From: Variovorax paradoxus
GTDB lineage: Bacteria; Pseudomonadota; Gammaproteobacteria; Burkholderiales; Burkholderiaceae_C
Assembly: GCA_016806145.1 (NCBI GenBank)
Contig: CP063167.1
Span: 423,501 to 487,500, forward strand
Reading direction: 5' to 3'
Length of the DNA: 64,000 nucleotides
Shown: positions 1-12,072 of the stretch, piece by piece
Numbering within the stretch: position 1 is the first letter of the stretch
Layout of the letters: each line of letters begins with the position of its first letter
Translations under genes and position numbers: made by a program
Notes under the pieces: generated by a model
Database searches by the model: none
What the model was told of the DNA's origin: nothing
The model's input: only the letters and a program-made list of their open reading frames with translations

Positions 1-1
1 G

Positions 2-394
2 CAGGCGCTCGCGCGGCGCATCAAGGAGGCGGTGGGCGGCGACGGCTGCGACGTGGTGTTCGATCCGGTCGGCGGCGGCTACACCGAACCCGCCTTGCGC
101 AGCCTGCGCCGCGGCGGCCGCCACCTGGTGGTGGGCTTCACCGCCGGCATCCCGAGCGTGCCGCTCAACCTGGCGCTGCTCAAGAGCCGCCACATCGTCG
201 GCGTGGACTGGCGCAGCTTCGTGCAGGAAGACCCGAAGCTCAACGACCGCAACGTGCACTCGCTGCTCGCGATGTGGCGCGAGGGCCTGCTGCAGCCCGA
301 AGTGACCGAGACCTTCGCGCTGGCCGATGCGCCTTCGGCCATCGCGCGGCTCGACGCGCGCGGCGCGCTCGGCAAGATCGTCGTGGTCGCGTGA
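2..394 (+). CDS. Zinc-type/quinone oxidoreductase (MDR family), C-terminal part
   Basis: The reading frame is already open at the window edge, so this is the 3' end (130 residues) of a longer gene. The visible part is the second half of the nucleotide-binding fold and the C-terminal lobe of a medium-chain dehydrogenase/reductase: a DVVFDPVGG stretch, then RRGGRHLVVGF, and a tail ending GALGKIVVVA. This is typical of NADPH:quinone reductase/zeta-crystallin-like enzymes. Such proteins reduce quinones or enoyl compounds with NADPH in the cytoplasm. The substrate cannot be told from this fragment. It converges on the acyl-CoA dehydrogenase gene and shares a terminator with it. Confidence 0.85.
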   Translation, partial: QALARRIKEAVGGDGCDVVFDPVGGGYTEPALRSLRRGGRHLVVGFTAGIPSVPLNLALLKSRHIVGVDWRSFVQEDPKLNDRNVHSLLAMWREGLLQPEVTETFALADAPSAIARLDARGALGKIVVVA

Positions 395-397
395 AGG

Positions 398-424
398 CGG
401 CGGCCGCCCGGGCCGCCGTTTTCT
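398..424 (+). terminator. Rho-independent terminator after the quinone oxidoreductase
   Basis: An 8-bp perfect stem CGGCGGCC/GGCCGCCG (398-405 with 411-418) with a 5-base loop is followed directly by TTTT at 419-422. It begins 4 bases after the stop codon of the upstream gene and lies between two convergent genes. Confidence 0.75.
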
Positions 425-427
425 TCC

Positions 428-1588
428 TCAGTTCAACTCGCCCGACAGGATCTCGCGCGCCATCACGATCTTCATGATCTCGGTCGAGCCTTCCATCTGC
501 TTGCACATGCGCAGCAGGTTGTGGAAGTCGAAGAAGGGATAGTCCTCGATCGCGAGGCCGCGCCCGCCCAGCACCTGCATCGAGCGGTCGATCACGCGCA
601 ACCCCGCATCCACGCAGTAGGCCTTCACCATGGCCGCCTGCATCCGCGAAGCCGAGTAGCCGCCGCGCGCGACCATCCAGGCCGCGTAGTAGGTGTTGAG
701 GCGGATCGACTCGATGTCGTACTGGTTGTCGGTCAGCATCCACTGGATCGCCTGGTTGTCGCCGAGCGCCTTGCCGAACACCTTGCGCTCGCGCGCGTAT
801 TCGACCGCCAGCTCCTGGCTGCGCTCGGCCATGCCGAGCGCGGTGCCGCCCAGGCGCAGGCGGAAGCGGTTGAACTGGTGCTGCGCGATGGAGAAGCCCT
901 CGCCCTCCGCGCCCAGCAGGTTCTCGGCCGGCACGATCACGTTCTCGAGCCGCACCTCCTGCTCCGTGCCCCATTGCCGCGCGATCACCGGGATGTCGCG
1001 CGACTTCGTGAAGCCCGGCGTGTCGTTGTCGACCAGGAACACGCTGATGCCCTTCGGCCCCTTGCTTGGATCGGTAACCGCCGCGACCGCCGTGTACGAC
1101 GCGAAGTGATGGCCGGTGCGCCACATCTTCGTGCCGTTGAGCACCCAGTGGTCGCTCTTTCGCACCGCCGTCGTGCGGATGCCCGCGAGATCGGAGCCGG
1201 CCTCGGGTTCGGTGAAGCACATCGACCAGCCCGTCTTGCCCTCGAGCACCGGATAGAGGTACTTCTCGCGGATCTTCTCGGGTGCCTGGTAGAGCACCGG
1301 CCAGGGCGCGAACGGCCCGCCGGGCATGCGGCGCGGCGACTTCGAGAACTCGGCCAGCACGATCACGTCCTCCATCGGCCCCAGGCCCTGGCCGCCGAAT
1401 TCCTTGGGCACGATCAGCTTGGCCAGGCCGTACTCGGCCAGCTTGCCCTTGAGGTGGGCATTGAGCTCGGGGCTGTAGTCGCAGTTGGCGACCGGCCATT
1501 CGCGGTAATGCGGCAGGACGACCGTCTTGATGAAGCTGCGCGCGCGCTGCTGAAGATCGCGTTGCGCGGGGTCGAGTTCGAAATCCAT
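428..1588 (-). CDS. Acyl-CoA dehydrogenase
   Basis: FAD-dependent enzyme that introduces a trans-2,3 double bond into an acyl-CoA, passing electrons to ETF. The 386-residue product has the family layout: an alpha-helical N-terminus, the FAD/substrate motif CFTEPEAGSD, a beta domain with VLNGTKMWRTG, and a C-terminal helical domain with QVLGGRGLAIEDYP and MEGSTEIMKIVMAREI. I chose the ATG at 1588 (MDFELDP) because AAGAGG lies just upstream of it. An in-frame ATG at 1612 would add eight residues but has a poor ribosome site. The substrate range is unknown. The oxidoreductase tail next to it suggests a catabolic context. Confidence 0.9.
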   Translation of the reverse strand: MDFELDPAQRDLQQRARSFIKTVVLPHYREWPVANCDYSPELNAHLKGKLAEYGLAKLIVPKEFGGQGLGPMEDVIVLAEFSKSPRRMPGGPFAPWPVLYQAPEKIREKYLYPVLEGKTGWSMCFTEPEAGSDLAGIRTTAVRKSDHWVLNGTKMWRTGHHFASYTAVAAVTDPSKGPKGISVFLVDNDTPGFTKSRDIPVIARQWGTEQEVRLENVIVPAENLLGAEGEGFSIAQHQFNRFRLRLGGTALGMAERSQELAVEYARERKVFGKALGDNQAIQWMLTDNQYDIESIRLNTYYAAWMVARGGYSASRMQAAMVKAYCVDAGLRVIDRSMQVLGGRGLAIEDYPFFDFHNLLRMCKQMEGSTEIMKIVMAREILSGELN

Positions 1589-1824
1589 GGTGTGCCTCTT
1601 GTGTTCGGACATGCGCCCGATGACATGTCAACGCAATCGATTGGATCGGCGCGGGCGCGTGGCTTCCATGGCACCGTCGTTCAAACTGCATGACATCGCC
1701 GCAGTGCCCGGGCGAATCGCACTGTGTCGCGCGCACGGCGCGGATACACGGGCATACGAAGGACGCGCCTTCGCGCTTCGAGACACCGAAGAATCGCGGC
1801 GCCCCCACTTCAAGGAAGCCTTCG

Positions 1825-2355
1825 ATGAAAAACATCCGCATGGAAATCGCCGCCGTAGCGCTCGCGCTCGGTGCCTGCGTGTTCGCGGCCGTGTCGATCG
1901 CCGCGGACGGCAAGCCCGCCGCCTCGACGTCCACCTCCGCCGCGTCGCCGATCTATGGTGTGACGATCCCCAAGGGCTATCGCGAATGGCAGCTGATCGC
2001 GCCCGCGCTGGAGTCCGAGCCGCTCAACGAACTGCGCGTGGTGCTCGGCAACAAGACCGCCGTCGACGCTTACAAGAAGGGAGCGCTCCCCTTCCCCGAT
2101 GGCACGGTGCTGACCAAGCTCGCGTGGAAGCACGTGCAGTCGCCGGACTTCGAGCCCGCGCTGGTGCCGGGCATGGCGACCACGGTGCAGGTGATGGTGA
2201 AAGACTCGAAGAGATACGCCGCCACCGGCGGTTGGGGCTTCGGCCGCTTCGTCGACGGGAAGCCGGTGGACATCGCGCAGCACCAGACCTGCTTTGCCTG
2301 CCATGCGGCGCGGGTGAAGGACAGGGACTATGTGTTCACGCGGCTGGCGCCGTGA
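1825..2355 (+). CDS. Cytochrome P460-like secreted protein
   Basis: A 176-residue protein that starts with a signal-like segment (MKNIRMEIAAVALALGACVF, then AAVSIAADG). The mature part has the IPKGYREWQLIAP start common to the cytochrome P460 family and a single haem-attachment motif CFACH near the C-terminus (about residues 156-160). It is therefore probably a periplasmic c-type haem protein. Family members take part in hydroxylamine or NO chemistry, or simply bind redox haem. I cannot assign a reaction here. The ATG at 1825 is chosen because it opens the signal peptide. It stands alone, convergent with the molybdenum oxidoreductase operon. Confidence 0.8.
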   Translation: MKNIRMEIAAVALALGACVFAAVSIAADGKPAASTSTSAASPIYGVTIPKGYREWQLIAPALESEPLNELRVVLGNKTAVDAYKKGALPFPDGTVLTKLAWKHVQSPDFEPALVPGMATTVQVMVKDSKRYAATGGWGFGRFVDGKPVDIAQHQTCFACHAARVKDRDYVFTRLAP

Positions 2356-2397
2356 GCCCCCTGCACCCCTCCCGCTGCCCGTGGTCGCCTTGCAGCC

Positions 2398-4677
2398 CTA
2401 ACGCATGACCTTCTCGGGCGTCATCGGCGTGCTGCGTATGCGCTTGCCGGTGGCATGGAAGATCGCGTTGCTCACCGCGGCCGCCACGCCCACGATGCCG
2501 ATCTCGCCCACGCCCTTGGCACCGAGCTCGCTCACCACCCGGTCATCCTCCTGCACGAAGATCACGTCGATGTCGTGGATGTCCGCGTTCACCGCCACGT
2601 GGTATTCGGCGAAGCTGTGGTTCATGAAGCGGCCCAGCCGGTGGTCCGAATGCGTCTCCTCGTGCAGCGCCTGGCTGATGCCCCAGACCACCGCGCCGGT
2701 GACCTGGCTGCGCGCGGTCTTGGCGCTCATGATGCGGCCCGCCGCAATGGCGCTCACCACGCGGGTCACGCGCACGGTGCCGAGCTCCTCGTCCACCTTG
2801 ACCTCGCAGAACACGGCCGAGTGCGTGGCGCGCACGTATTTACGCTGCTTGAGCACGCTGGGCAGCAGCAGGTATTTCTCCTCGACCGCGCGCCCGCCGT
2901 TGGCGGCAACCACCGCGGTCAGAGGCAGCGACACGTTCGCCGAGTCGCGCAGCCTGATCGCGCCGTCGGCGAACTCCACCTCGGAGAACCTCGCCTTCGC
3001 GAACGGCGAGCCCGAGATGCCGCGCGCCAGCCGGAACAGGCGGCGCTTGAGCTTGTCGCACGCACCCTGCACCGCCGAGCCCACGGTCGACACGTGCGAG
3101 GAGCCGCCTTCGATCGGCGCCACCGGCAGCGTCGAATCGCCGAGCTCGAAGCGCACCTGCTCGAGCGGCAGGCCCATCGCCGCCGCGGCGATCATCGACA
3201 TGACGGTGTAGGTGCCGGTGCCGATGTCGGTGGCGGCACTGCTCACGCGCAGATGGCCGTCGGCACCGAGCACCGCCTTCGCGCGCGCGAACATCTGCAG
3301 CGCGTCCCAGGTGCCGGTCGCCATGCCCCAGCCGACCCATTCGTGGCCCTCGCGCGTGGCGCGCGGCATGGGGGCGCGCCGCGACCAGCCGAAGCGCGCC
3401 GCGCCCTGCTCGTAGCAGGCGCGCAGCTCCTTCGTGGAGTACGGCATGTCGTCGATCGGGTTGCGCTCGGCATAGTTGCGCAGCCGCAGCGCGAGCGGGT
3501 CCATGCGCAGCGCATGCGCCAGTTCGTCCATCGCCACCTCGAGCGCATGCACGCCATGCGCGGCGCCGGGCGCGCGCATGTCGAGCGGGCTGTACTGGTC
3601 GAGCGCGACCAGCTTGTAGTCGAGCTTGATGTTGTCGCAGGCATAGAGCTGGCCCGACCAGTTCACGACGACCTCGACATAGTCCTCGAAGCGCGAGGTC
3701 TCGGCGATCGCCGTGTGCGCGATCGAGCGCAGGCGGCCGTCGCCGTCGGCCGCGAGCTGCACGCGCTGCACCGTCTCGGGCCGGTGGCCGAAGCTGAACA
3801 TCTGCTGGCGCGTGAGCACCACGCGCACCGAGCGCTTCAGATGGATCGCGCCCATCATCGCCAGCACCAGCTGGTACTGCGGCCGCAGGCCCGCGCCGAA
3901 GGCGCCGCCAACGTAGGGATTGCGCACCGTGACCTTCTTCTTCGGCAGGCCGAACACGTGCGACACGTACCAGCGGCTGTTCTGCGAGCTCTGCGTCTTG
4001 TCGTAGACCATGTAGCCGCCGTCCTCCCCGCGGATCACGGTGGTCGCGAACATCTCCATCGGGTTGTGGTGCTCGACGCCGCTGTAGTAGTCGGCACTGA
4101 TCTTCACCGGCGCGGCATCGAAGGCCGCCTGCGCATCGCCCTTCTCCTTGGGCGGCGGCGAATAGCCCGCCTTCAGCCGGCTCGGTGTCTTCGCGCGGTG
4201 CGTGTGCTCGAGCAGGTCGGTCTCGTGCGGCTCGCGCAGGTACGACACCTCCACCAGCCGCGCCGCATGCCGCGCGGCCTCGAAGCTGTCGGCGATCACC
4301 AGCGCCACCGGCTGGCCGCTGTAGCGCACCTGCGCATCGTGCAGCGGCTTGAACGGCGAACCGCCCGGCGCCGTCATGTCCTTGTAGAAGATGCCGAGCG
4401 AGCGCGAGCTGGGCCGCCGCTCGTGCGTGATCACGTCGAGCACGCCGGGAACGGCCAGCGCGCGCTCGAGGTCCATGCGCGCGATCCGGCCCTTGGCGAT
4501 GGTGCTGTTGACCACCACGCCGTACGCCAGTCCCTCGGCCGGATGCTCGGCCGCGTAGCGCGCCGCGCCCGTGACCTTCGCGCGGCCGTCGATGCGCGAG
4601 ACCGGATCGCCGATGCGAACGGGGCCGGTGCCGGGATCGGCCACCGGGACGGCCATGGCGGTTCGGGCGTGGGTCAT
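2398..4677 (-). CDS. Molybdopterin-binding subunit of a xanthine-oxidase-family aldehyde oxidoreductase (PaoC-like)
   Basis: Large catalytic subunit, 759 residues. The N-terminus (VRIGDPVSRIDGRAKVTG) is the usual opening of this family. Near the C-terminus GAKGVGEIG holds the conserved active-site glutamate, and YVGGAFGAGLRPQ is a cofactor-binding loop. Together with the two genes upstream it forms an enzyme with Mo cofactor, FAD and Fe-S centres that hydroxylates or oxidises aldehydes or N-heterocycles. The closest pattern I recognise is E. coli PaoABC/YagTSR. It starts with an ATGA overlap on the FAD subunit, so the two are translationally coupled. A longer open frame upstream runs through the FAD gene and is not real. 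The substrate is unproven. Confidence 0.88.
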   Translation of the reverse strand: MTHARTAMAVPVADPGTGPVRIGDPVSRIDGRAKVTGAARYAAEHPAEGLAYGVVVNSTIAKGRIARMDLERALAVPGVLDVITHERRPSSRSLGIFYKDMTAPGGSPFKPLHDAQVRYSGQPVALVIADSFEAARHAARLVEVSYLREPHETDLLEHTHRAKTPSRLKAGYSPPPKEKGDAQAAFDAAPVKISADYYSGVEHHNPMEMFATTVIRGEDGGYMVYDKTQSSQNSRWYVSHVFGLPKKKVTVRNPYVGGAFGAGLRPQYQLVLAMMGAIHLKRSVRVVLTRQQMFSFGHRPETVQRVQLAADGDGRLRSIAHTAIAETSRFEDYVEVVVNWSGQLYACDNIKLDYKLVALDQYSPLDMRAPGAAHGVHALEVAMDELAHALRMDPLALRLRNYAERNPIDDMPYSTKELRACYEQGAARFGWSRRAPMPRATREGHEWVGWGMATGTWDALQMFARAKAVLGADGHLRVSSAATDIGTGTYTVMSMIAAAAMGLPLEQVRFELGDSTLPVAPIEGGSSHVSTVGSAVQGACDKLKRRLFRLARGISGSPFAKARFSEVEFADGAIRLRDSANVSLPLTAVVAANGGRAVEEKYLLLPSVLKQRKYVRATHSAVFCEVKVDEELGTVRVTRVVSAIAAGRIMSAKTARSQVTGAVVWGISQALHEETHSDHRLGRFMNHSFAEYHVAVNADIHDIDVIFVQEDDRVVSELGAKGVGEIGIVGVAAAVSNAIFHATGKRIRSTPMTPEKVMR

Positions 4678-5714
4678 GCGATGTCCTTGAGATCGGGACG
4701 GCCCGGGCCGTCGTTCGGGGCGGTGAGCGCGGTGCCGGCCGCGGCGGTCGCGAGCGCGCGGACGATCGCGCGATGCGCCATCGGAATCTTGAAGTCGTTC
4801 CGACCCTGCGATGTGGCGCCGCGCAGCAGCTGGTCGGCCACCAGCGCGAAGTTCTCGTGCGATGGCTGGCGCCCCGTCAGCAGGGCCTCGGCCTCGGTGC
4901 TTCGCCACGGCTTGTGGGCCACGCCGCCCAGGGCCACGCGCGCGGCGCGAATGCCGCCGGCCTCGTCGAATGCCAGCGCGGCCGCGACCGACACCAGCGC
5001 AAAGGCATAGGAGGCCCGGTCGCGTACCTTGAGGTAGGCGCTGTGCGCGGCGAACTCGCGCGCGGGCGGCAGCTCGATGTGCGTGATCAGTTCGCCCTCC
5101 CCGAGCGTCGAGTCGCGCTGCGGCTCGTCGCCGGGCAGGCGGTGGAAGTCGGCGAAGGCGATCGCGCGCGCCCCGCGCGCGGAGCGCACATGCACCACCG
5201 CACCGAGCGCCGCCAGTGCCACGCACATGTCCGATGGGTGGGTCGCGATGCAGTGATCGCTCGCGCCCAGCACCGCATGTTGCCGGCTCAGGCCACCGAT
5301 GGCGGGGCAGCCGCTGCCGGGCGCGCGCTTGTTGCAGGGCACGCCGATGTCGTAGAAGTAGACGCAGCGCGTGCGCTGCAGCATGTTGCCGCCGTTGGTC
5401 GCCATGTTGCGCAACTGCGGCGAGGCGCCCGCGAGGATCGCCGCCGCGAGCAGCGGGTAGCCCTCGCGCACCAGCGGATGCCAGGCCGTGTCGGCGTTGT
5501 GCGCCAGCGCACCGAGGTGCAAGCCACCACACTCGTCCGCTTCGATGCGGTCGAGGCCGAGCCGGGTGATGTCGATCAGCCGGGCCGGTCGCGCCACGCC
5601 TTCCTTCATCAGGTCGAGCACGTTGGTGCCGCCGGCGATCCATTGGCTGCCGGGCGTGAAGTCGCTCAACGCCTGCTCGAGGCTGGCGGATGCGACGAGG
5701 GTGAACGGGTTCAT
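4674..5714 (-). CDS. FAD-binding subunit of the molybdenum oxidoreductase (PaoB-like)
   Basis: Middle subunit, 346 residues. FAD-binding motifs of the CO-dehydrogenase medium-chain family are visible: IAGGTNVLDLMK near residue 28 and ATNGGNMLQRTRC near residue 110. The segment after that keeps the cysteines of the PaoB-type insertion (LQRTRC, VPCNKR, GSGC). In E. coli PaoB these hold an extra [4Fe-4S] cluster, so this subunit probably carries one too. The C-terminus has KVRDRASYAFALVSVAAAL and LGGVAHKPWR, both typical of the family. It overlaps the molybdenum subunit gene by four bases and the Fe-S subunit gene by four bases. Confidence 0.9.
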   Translation of the reverse strand: MNPFTLVASASLEQALSDFTPGSQWIAGGTNVLDLMKEGVARPARLIDITRLGLDRIEADECGGLHLGALAHNADTAWHPLVREGYPLLAAAILAGASPQLRNMATNGGNMLQRTRCVYFYDIGVPCNKRAPGSGCPAIGGLSRQHAVLGASDHCIATHPSDMCVALAALGAVVHVRSARGARAIAFADFHRLPGDEPQRDSTLGEGELITHIELPPAREFAAHSAYLKVRDRASYAFALVSVAAALAFDEAGGIRAARVALGGVAHKPWRSTEAEALLTGRQPSHENFALVADQLLRGATSQGRNDFKIPMAHRAIVRALATAAAGTALTAPNDGPGRPDLKDIA

Positions 5715-6229
5715 CGCTCGCGCGCCTGCAACACGACCTCGGACACCGCGGCGGCGATCTGCGGATAGGCCCCGCAGCGGCACAGGTTGCCGCTCATCAG
5801 CTCGCGCACTTCGTCCAGCGTGGTGGCCTGGCCTTCGTTCTGCAGCCCGAGCGCGGAACAGATCTGGCCCGGCGTGCAGTAGCCGCACTGCAGCGCATCG
5901 TGCGCCACGAAGGCGCGCTGCAGCGGATGCAGTTCGTCGCCCCGCGCCAGGCCTTCGATGGTGGTGACCTCGGCGTCCTCGCACATCGCGGCCAGGCGCA
6001 GGCAGGCATTGATCCGGCGGCCGTCCACCAGCACCGTGCAGGCGCCGCACTGACCATGGTCGCAGCCCTTCTTGGTCCCGGTCAGGCCGAGCCGGTCGCG
6101 CAGCAGGTCGAGCAGGCTGACCCAGGCCTCGACCTCGAGCGCATGCGGCGTGCCGTTGATCCGCAAGCACAGCAGATGGCGCGAAGGCGCCCGCCGCGCG
6201 CAGGCGGCTTCGTTCATGGAATCGGTCAT
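5711..6229 (-). CDS. 2Fe-2S subunit of the molybdenum oxidoreductase (PaoA-like)
   Basis: Small subunit, 172 residues, carrying two [2Fe-2S] clusters. The plant-ferredoxin-type cluster is held by the cysteines in [15 protein letters not shown] and a later RINAC. The second, helical cluster is held by QCGYCTPGQ and NLCRCG. It passes electrons from the molybdenum centre to FAD. E. coli PaoA has a twin-arginine signal; none is visible here, so the enzyme may be cytoplasmic. I chose the ATG at 6229 because AAGGAC lies nine bases upstream. It is the first gene of the three-gene operon. No PaoD-like maturation factor follows. Confidence 0.9.
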   Translation of the reverse strand: MTDSMNEAACARRAPSRHLLCLRINGTPHALEVEAWVSLLDLLRDRLGLTGTKKGCDHGQCGACTVLVDGRRINACLRLAAMCEDAEVTTIEGLARGDELHPLQRAFVAHDALQCGYCTPGQICSALGLQNEGQATTLDEVRELMSGNLCRCGAYPQIAAAVSEVVLQARER

Positions 6230-6261
6230 CGTGGTCCTTGGCTGGAGGTACTCCGGCTCAC

Positions 6262-6280
6262 TTGCACAACTTTGCACAAC
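6262..6280. promoter_or_regulatory. Tandem TTGCACAAC repeat upstream of the molybdenum oxidoreductase operon
   Basis: Two exact copies of TTGCACAAC (6262-6270 and 6272-6280) are separated by one base. They lie about 35-50 bp before the start of the 2Fe-2S subunit, where a promoter is expected. Spacing of 10 bp puts both copies on the same DNA face. It is a candidate regulator site; no adjacent regulator gene is evident. Confidence 0.4.
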
Positions 6281-6385
6281 CGCAGTGGGAGGCTGCCAAG
6301 CTATGGAAGCGGGAGGTACCAGCTCGTCGGACATGAGCCCGGCAACACGTGGGCTGTCGATCTGTCCTTGACAGGCCCCGCTCGT

Positions 6386-7891
6386 TCAGCGCTTCTGCGG
6401 CGGCAGGTCGGTGCAGGTCCCGTGCGCCACTTCCGCCGCCATGCCGATGCTCTCGCCCAGCGTCGGGTGCGGATGGATGGTCTTGCCGATGTCGATCTCG
6501 TCGGCGCCCATCTCGATGGCCAGCGCGATCTCGCCGATCATGTCGCCCGCATGGGTGCCGACGATGCCGCCACCGAGGATGCGGTGCGTCTCGGCATCGA
6601 ACAGCAGCTTGGTGAAGCCCTCGTCGCGGCCGTTGGCGATCGCGCGGCCCGAGGCGGTCCACGGGAAATGGCCCTTCTTGACCTTGATGCCCTCGGCCTT
6701 GGCCTGGTCCTCGGTCAGGCCCACCCACGCCACCTCGGGGTCGGTGTAGGCCACGCTCGGGATCACGCGGGCATTGAAGGCCGCGCTCGCCAGGTCCTTG
6801 TCGCCCTTGAGCTCGCCCGCGATCACCTCGGCCGCCACGTGCGCCTCGTGCACCGCCTTGTGGGCCAGCATCGGCTGGCCGACGATGTCGCCGATGGCGA
6901 AGATGTGCGGTACGTTGGTGCGCATCTGGATGTCGACCGGAATGAAGCCGCGCTCGCCAACGGCCACGCCGGCCTTCTCGGCGCCGATCTTCTTGCCGTT
7001 GGGGCTGCGGCCCACCGCCTGCAGCACCAGGTCGTAGACCTGCGGTTCCTTGGGCGCGTTCTCGCCCTCGAAGGTGACCTTGATGCCCTCCTTCGTGGCC
7101 TCGGCACCGACCGTCCTGGTCTTGAGCATGAGGTTGTCGAAGCGCGGCGCGTTCATCTTCTGCCAGACCTTCACCAGGTCGCGGTCGGCGCCCTGCATCA
7201 GGCCGTCGAGCATCTCGACCACGTCGAGGCGCGCGCCCAGCGAGGAATACACCGTGCCCATCTCGAGGCCGATGATGCCGCCGCCCAGGATCAGCATGCG
7301 CTTGGGATCGGTGCCGAGCTCGAGCGCGCCGGTGGAGTCGACCACGCGCGGGTCCTTCGGCATGAAGGGCAGGCTCACGGCCTGCGAGCCGGCGGCGATG
7401 ATGGCGCTGCGGAACTTCACGGTCTGCTTGCTGCCGGTGGTGTCCCAGCCGGTGCCCGAGGTCTCCTCGATCTCGAGGTGATGCGGGTCGACGAAGTTGC
7501 CCACGCCGCGCAGCACCGTGACCTTGCGCATCTTGGCCATGGCGGTGAGGCCGCTCGTGAGCTTGCCCACCACCTTGTTCTTGTGGCCCAGCAGCTTGGC
7601 GCGGTCAACCGTGGGCGCGGCGAAGCTCACGCCGAGGTCGGCGAAGTGCTTGACCTCGTCCATCACCGAGGCCACGTGCAGCAGCGCCTTCGAGGGGATG
7701 CACCCGACGTTGAGGCAGACGCCGCCGAGGGTGGCGTAGCGCTCGATCAGCACGACCTTCAGGCCGAGGTCGGCGGCGCGGAAGGCGGCCGAGTAGCCGC
7801 CGGGGCCGGCGCCCAGCACGATGACATCGCATTCGACGTCGACCTTGCCGGCATGGCTGGAGCCGGGCGCCTTGCCCTGTTGTTCGCTCAC
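6386..7891 (-). CDS. lpdA: Dihydrolipoyl dehydrogenase (E3 of pyruvate dehydrogenase)
   Basis: FAD enzyme that reoxidises dihydrolipoamide on E2 with NAD+. The 501-residue product has the FAD-binding GAGPGGYSAAFRAADLG, the redox-active disulfide GGVCLNVGCIPSK, the NAD-binding GGGIIGLEMG, the FAD-binding TNVPHIFAIGDI and the C-terminal catalytic HPHPTLGES. There is no N-terminal lipoyl domain. The start is a GTG at 7891 that overlaps the aceF stop (GTGA), so translation is coupled. It is the third gene of the aceE-aceF-lpdA operon. Confidence 0.95.
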   Translation of the reverse strand: MSEQQGKAPGSSHAGKVDVECDVIVLGAGPGGYSAAFRAADLGLKVVLIERYATLGGVCLNVGCIPSKALLHVASVMDEVKHFADLGVSFAAPTVDRAKLLGHKNKVVGKLTSGLTAMAKMRKVTVLRGVGNFVDPHHLEIEETSGTGWDTTGSKQTVKFRSAIIAAGSQAVSLPFMPKDPRVVDSTGALELGTDPKRMLILGGGIIGLEMGTVYSSLGARLDVVEMLDGLMQGADRDLVKVWQKMNAPRFDNLMLKTRTVGAEATKEGIKVTFEGENAPKEPQVYDLVLQAVGRSPNGKKIGAEKAGVAVGERGFIPVDIQMRTNVPHIFAIGDIVGQPMLAHKAVHEAHVAAEVIAGELKGDKDLASAAFNARVIPSVAYTDPEVAWVGLTEDQAKAEGIKVKKGHFPWTASGRAIANGRDEGFTKLLFDAETHRILGGGIVGTHAGDMIGEIALAIEMGADEIDIGKTIHPHPTLGESIGMAAEVAHGTCTDLPPQKR

Positions 7892-9212
7892 AGCAGGATC
7901 CTCCGGTAGTCGGCCAGCAGCTGCGACAGGTACGCATTGAAGCGCCCTGCCGCCGCCCCGTCGATCACCCGGTGATCCCAGCTCAGACTCATGGGCAGGA
8001 TCAGGCGCGGCACGAACTGCCTGCCGTCCCACACCGGCTTCATCGCGCTCTTCGAGAGGCCGAGGATGGCCACTTCGGGAGCGTTGATGATCGGCGTGAA
8101 GTGCGTGCCGCCGATGCCGCCGAGCGAGCTGATCGAGAAGCAGCCGCCCTGCATGTCGGCCGCGCCAAGCTTGCCGTCGCGCGCCTTCCTGGCGAGCTCG
8201 CCCATCTCCTGGCTGATCTGCAGGATGCCCTTCTTGTCGGCATCGCGCAGCACCGGCACCACGAGGCCGTTGGGCGTGTCGGCCGCGAAGCCGATGTGGA
8301 AGTACTGCTTGTAGACCAGCACGGCCTGGTCACCCTGGCCGTCGAGGCTGGTGTTGAACTCGGGGAACTTCTTGAGCGCCGAGACCACCGCCTTGATCAC
8401 GAAGGCCAGCATCGTGACCTTCACGCCCGACTTCTCGTTCTCCTTGTTGGTGGCAACGCGGAAGGCTTCGAGCTCGGTGATGTCGGCATCGTCGTTGTTC
8501 GTGACGTGCGGGATCATCACCCAGTTGCGGTGCAGGTTCGCGCCGCTGATCTTCTTGATGCGCGACAGGTCCTTGCGCTCGACCGTGCCGAACTTCGTGA
8601 AGTCGACCTTCGGCCAGGGCAAGAGGCCCAGCGCGGCGCCGTCGGCACCGCCACCGCCCGCGGGCTTGGCCGCGGCGGAAGCCTTGGTGGTGGCCTGGCC
8701 GCTCATCACGGCCTTGGTGAAGCCCTGGACGTCTTCCTGCGTGATCCGAGCCTTGGGACCGGAACCCTTGACCTCCTCGAGCGGCACGCCGAGCTCGCGC
8801 GCGAACTTGCGCACCGAGGGCGAGGCGTGCGGCAGGCCGGCCGACGGGCTCCTGGTGGGATCGTGCGGCGCGGCGACGGCCGACGCGGGAGCGGCCGGAG
8901 CCAGTGCGGGCGCGGCGGCCACTGCAGCCGCGGGCGCCGGCGCCGGTGCGGGCGCGGCGCCTGCAGCGGGGGCGGCGCCTTCGATCACCGCGATCAGGTC
9001 GCCGATGTTGACGACGTCGCCGACCTTGACCTTGAGTTCCTTGAGCGTGCCGGCGGCCGACGACGGGATCTCCATCGAGGCCTTGTCCGATTCGACCGTG
9101 ATCAGCGACTGCTCGACCTCGATGGCGTCGCCGGGCTTGACCAGCACCTCTATCACCGCGACATCCTTGAAGTCGCCGATGTCGGGCACCTGGATATCGA
9201 TCATTTCGGCGC

Positions 9213-9216
<4 letters not shown>
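7888..9216 (-). CDS. aceF: Dihydrolipoamide acetyltransferase (E2 of pyruvate dehydrogenase)
   Basis: Core subunit that transfers the acetyl group to CoA; 442 residues. It has one N-terminal lipoyl domain (residues 1-80) with the lipoylated lysine in VESDKASMEI, a flexible Ala/Pro linker (about 85-130), a peripheral subunit-binding domain beginning SPSVRKFARELGV, and a catalytic domain ending with the active-site SLSWDHRVIDGA. Many proteobacterial AceF proteins have two or three lipoyl domains, so this is a short form. It starts at an ATG overlapping the aceE stop (ATGA). The long open frame running upstream belongs to aceE sequence in a shifted frame, not to this protein. Confidence 0.95.
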
Positions 9217-11914
<2,698 letters not shown>

Positions 11915-12072
11915 GAAATGGATGTCTCGATCTGGAAGGTGTCGATTCGCGCTGAATCTCGCGTCGACAACGCGTTCGCTTCGTCTGGCGTCGGGGAGAT
12001 GCGCGGCGCGAAGGAAGACCCGCGTGGAAGCTCCATCGGCCGAGCCGTTGCGGCCCGACCCCGGGAGTCCTG

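Noticed and set aside
240..1934. A long minus-strand frame overlapping the acyl-CoA dehydrogenase.
   Set aside because: It is an Arg/Pro/Ala-rich shadow of the real gene in another frame, as are most overlapping long frames in this high-GC sequence.
2398..5643. A single 1081-codon frame covering both molybdenum and FAD subunit genes.
   Set aside because: The upstream part is the FAD gene read in another frame. The molybdenum subunit starts at the ATG at 4677, which overlaps the FAD gene stop by four bases.
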